Below the pieces are notes generated by a model that made no database searches, had not been told where the DNA came from, and saw nothing but the letters and a program-made list of their open reading frames with translations. The position numbers were made by a program, and so were the translations under genes. DNA of 34,035 nt from C00003060 sp964502635 (GTDB lineage: Bacteria > Desulfobacterota > Desulfobacteria > Desulfobacterales > C00003060), in assembly GCA_964502635.1 (NCBI GenBank), contig CAZCXI010000028.1, forward strand, positions 1-34,035, written 5' to 3'. This document shows, in pieces, positions 32,977 through 34,035 of the stretch (position 1 is the stretch's first letter; every line of letters starts with the position of its first letter).

Positions 32977-33564
32977 ATGAGCAAGTCAATCCCTGAACCG
33001 AACAACCTGCCGGAAAATCCCAAACTTAGCGTATGTATGATTGTGCGGGACGAGGAGAAGACACTTCCTCGGTGTTTAAAAAGTGTGGAGCCTGTTGCTA
33101 ACGAATTGATAGTCATTGACACTGGTTCGAAGGATAACACTGTTTTGGTTGCCAACGATTTGGGAGCCAAAGTATTTCATTTTGAGTGGTGTGACGACTT
33201 TGCAGCCGCTAGAAACGAATCGATTAAGCATGCCACTAGCGACTGGGTACTTCAGATAGATGCGGACGAGGAGTTAGTGGGTGATTCGATACCTCATTTG
33301 AGACAATGTATCCGCAAACCGAATGTAATTTGTTATTCTATCAAATGTGATAATGGCCCAACATACACAGGCCCAAGGTTTGGCTGGTTTGACAGACTGT
33401 TCCGACGACACCCTCGTATTTTTTATCATGGACGTGGCAAGCTGAACGGCACTCGGGTTTTTGAACTTTCGAGTGTCGATATTGGAACGACATCTACAGC
33501 GTTTTGCATGATTTCCAGAATCCAGCTTGTGTGTCATCTCTTGCTGGCTAGCAAGAAAATGTGA
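32977..33564 (+). CDS. Family 2 glycosyltransferase, short and possibly truncated
   Basis: The 195-residue protein starts with the GT-A fold: LSVCMIVRDEEKTLPRCL, ELIVIDTGSKDNTV, AARNESIKHATSDWVLQIDADEEL (DxD-type metal site) and FGWFDRLFRRHPRIFYHG. This is the group of GT2 enzymes often fused to TPR repeats. After about residue 152 the sequence loses family character and the protein stops early; family members are commonly 250-400 residues. A frameshift or deletion near 33430 is possible. The region is A/T-richer than the dsr genes. The ribosome site is weak. Confidence 0.78.
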   Translation: MSKSIPEPNNLPENPKLSVCMIVRDEEKTLPRCLKSVEPVANELIVIDTGSKDNTVLVANDLGAKVFHFEWCDDFAAARNESIKHATSDWVLQIDADEELVGDSIPHLRQCIRKPNVICYSIKCDNGPTYTGPRFGWFDRLFRRHPRIFYHGRGKLNGTRVFELSSVDIGTTSTAFCMISRIQLVCHLLLASKKM

Positions 33565-33567
33565 GGA

Positions 33568-34035
33568 ATGGAAGACGTGAATGAAATAGAGAATGCTGGT
33601 AAACATTTCTTTTCCAAAAAGCTATCGAAGGAACTTGCTTGCCATAGACAAAGAAAGGCGAGAGAGATAATCGAACTTGTTAGAGATGAGCTTTCGAATC
33701 GAACAATCAAAAAAGCCCTTTCTATCGGTTCCAGTTTTTGTCTGATGGAAGAACAAATACACAAAATTCTGATGCCCCAATCAAAGTTCTTTTGTGTTGA
33801 CTTAGACTTTGACGCGTTGACGCATTATTCACAACCTTCGCTCATCAAAGTTTGTATGTCAGCCACACAACTGGACTTCCCGGGAGAATCCTTTGATTTC
33901 ATAATGGCGCACCAAACCCTTGAACACATCAACGCTTATAGAATAGTTCTGCAATGCATGGATCGAATCTGCCGTCCAGGAGGAATCGTATATATCAATG
34001 TCCCCAACCCGTTCTCTCCACATATAGTTGCAAAG
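33568..34035 (+). CDS. Class I SAM-dependent methyltransferase, N-terminal part (partial)
   Basis: The frame is open to the right edge, so only about 156 residues are seen. Methyltransferase signatures are present: motif I region ALSIGSSFCLMEEQI (only partly glycine-rich), FFCVDLDFDAL, and SFDFIMAHQTLEHI, the acidic loop and LEH of Methyltransf_11 proteins, followed by RICRPGGIVYINVPNP. It begins at ATG 33568, four bases after the glycosyltransferase stop codon begins its neighbourhood; a GTG at 33577 is 9 bases after GAGGA and may be the true start. It is probably part of a surface-sugar cluster. Confidence 0.8.
   Translation, partial: MEDVNEIENAGKHFFSKKLSKELACHRQRKAREIIELVRDELSNRTIKKALSIGSSFCLMEEQIHKILMPQSKFFCVDLDFDALTHYSQPSLIKVCMSATQLDFPGESFDFIMAHQTLEHINAYRIVLQCMDRICRPGGIVYINVPNPFSPHIVAK

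Noticed and set aside
1..34035. CRISPR array or phage genes
   Set aside because: No regularly spaced direct repeats, cas genes or phage structural genes are visible.

Overview
The window looks like a chromosomal segment of a dissimilatory sulfate-reducing bacterium, most probably from the Desulfobacterota (former Deltaproteobacteria). The main evidence is a reductive-type dsrAB-dsrD-dsrN cluster, a dsrMKJOP operon and a qrcABCD operon, the last being typical of sulfate reducers with periplasmic cytochrome c3. A tetraheme cytochrome c3 gene and Tat translocase genes lie between them. I cannot name the genus from the sequence alone.

Layout. 1-692: 3' end of a K+-independent H+-pumping pyrophosphatase, closed by a strong bidirectional terminator. 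787-2825: a YcaO-family gene (-) divergent from a 110-residue protein of unknown function (+). 3134-9652 (+): a TPR protein, a 400-residue protein with possible kinase-like features, dsrA, dsrB, dsrD and dsrN. 9794-11526 (-): tatB/tatA-like gene, tatC and a cytochrome c3. 11726-11813: tRNA-Leu(CAA). 12091-17873 (+): an RsbRD-N-like gene followed by dsrM, dsrK, dsrJ, dsrO and dsrP, ending in a terminator. 18023-23652 (-): qrcA, qrcB, qrcC, qrcD and two very small membrane-protein genes. 24027-29277 (-): a tightly packed seven-gene operon running from a GAF/HD-GYP protein through DUF1992, an endonuclease III-like protein, a SHOCT membrane protein, D-Ala-D-Ala ligase and an ATP-grasp protein to a small membrane protein. 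29278-29869: a non-coding stretch with a 181-bp imperfect palindrome that resembles a MITE. 29870-32790: alpha/beta hydrolase, tRNA-Met(CAT) (-), mobA, and an OmpA-family protein. 32977-34035: an A/T-richer stretch with a short glycosyltransferase and the start of a methyltransferase, probably the edge of a surface-polysaccharide region.

How the parts fit. Electrons from periplasmic cytochrome c3 enter the menaquinone pool through Qrc. DsrMKJOP can link menaquinol and periplasmic redox carriers to the cytoplasmic heterodisulfide-reductase-like DsrK, which is thought to reduce the DsrC trisulfide produced by DsrAB. DsrN amidates the siroheme of DsrAB. DsrO and QrcB both carry twin-arginine signals, so the Tat genes between them supply the export route. 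The pyrophosphatase can recover energy from the pyrophosphate released by sulfate activation. dsrC, sat and aprAB are not in this window.

Several transcription units have near-consensus sigma70 promoters, all with 17-bp spacing. The 110-residue protein and the dsrA unit share the same hexamers, TTGACA and TATAGG. The best candidates for something undescribed are the YcaO/110-residue pair and the kinase-like gene beside dsrAB, the two small membrane proteins at the end of the qrc operon, and the palindromic element near 29.7 kb.
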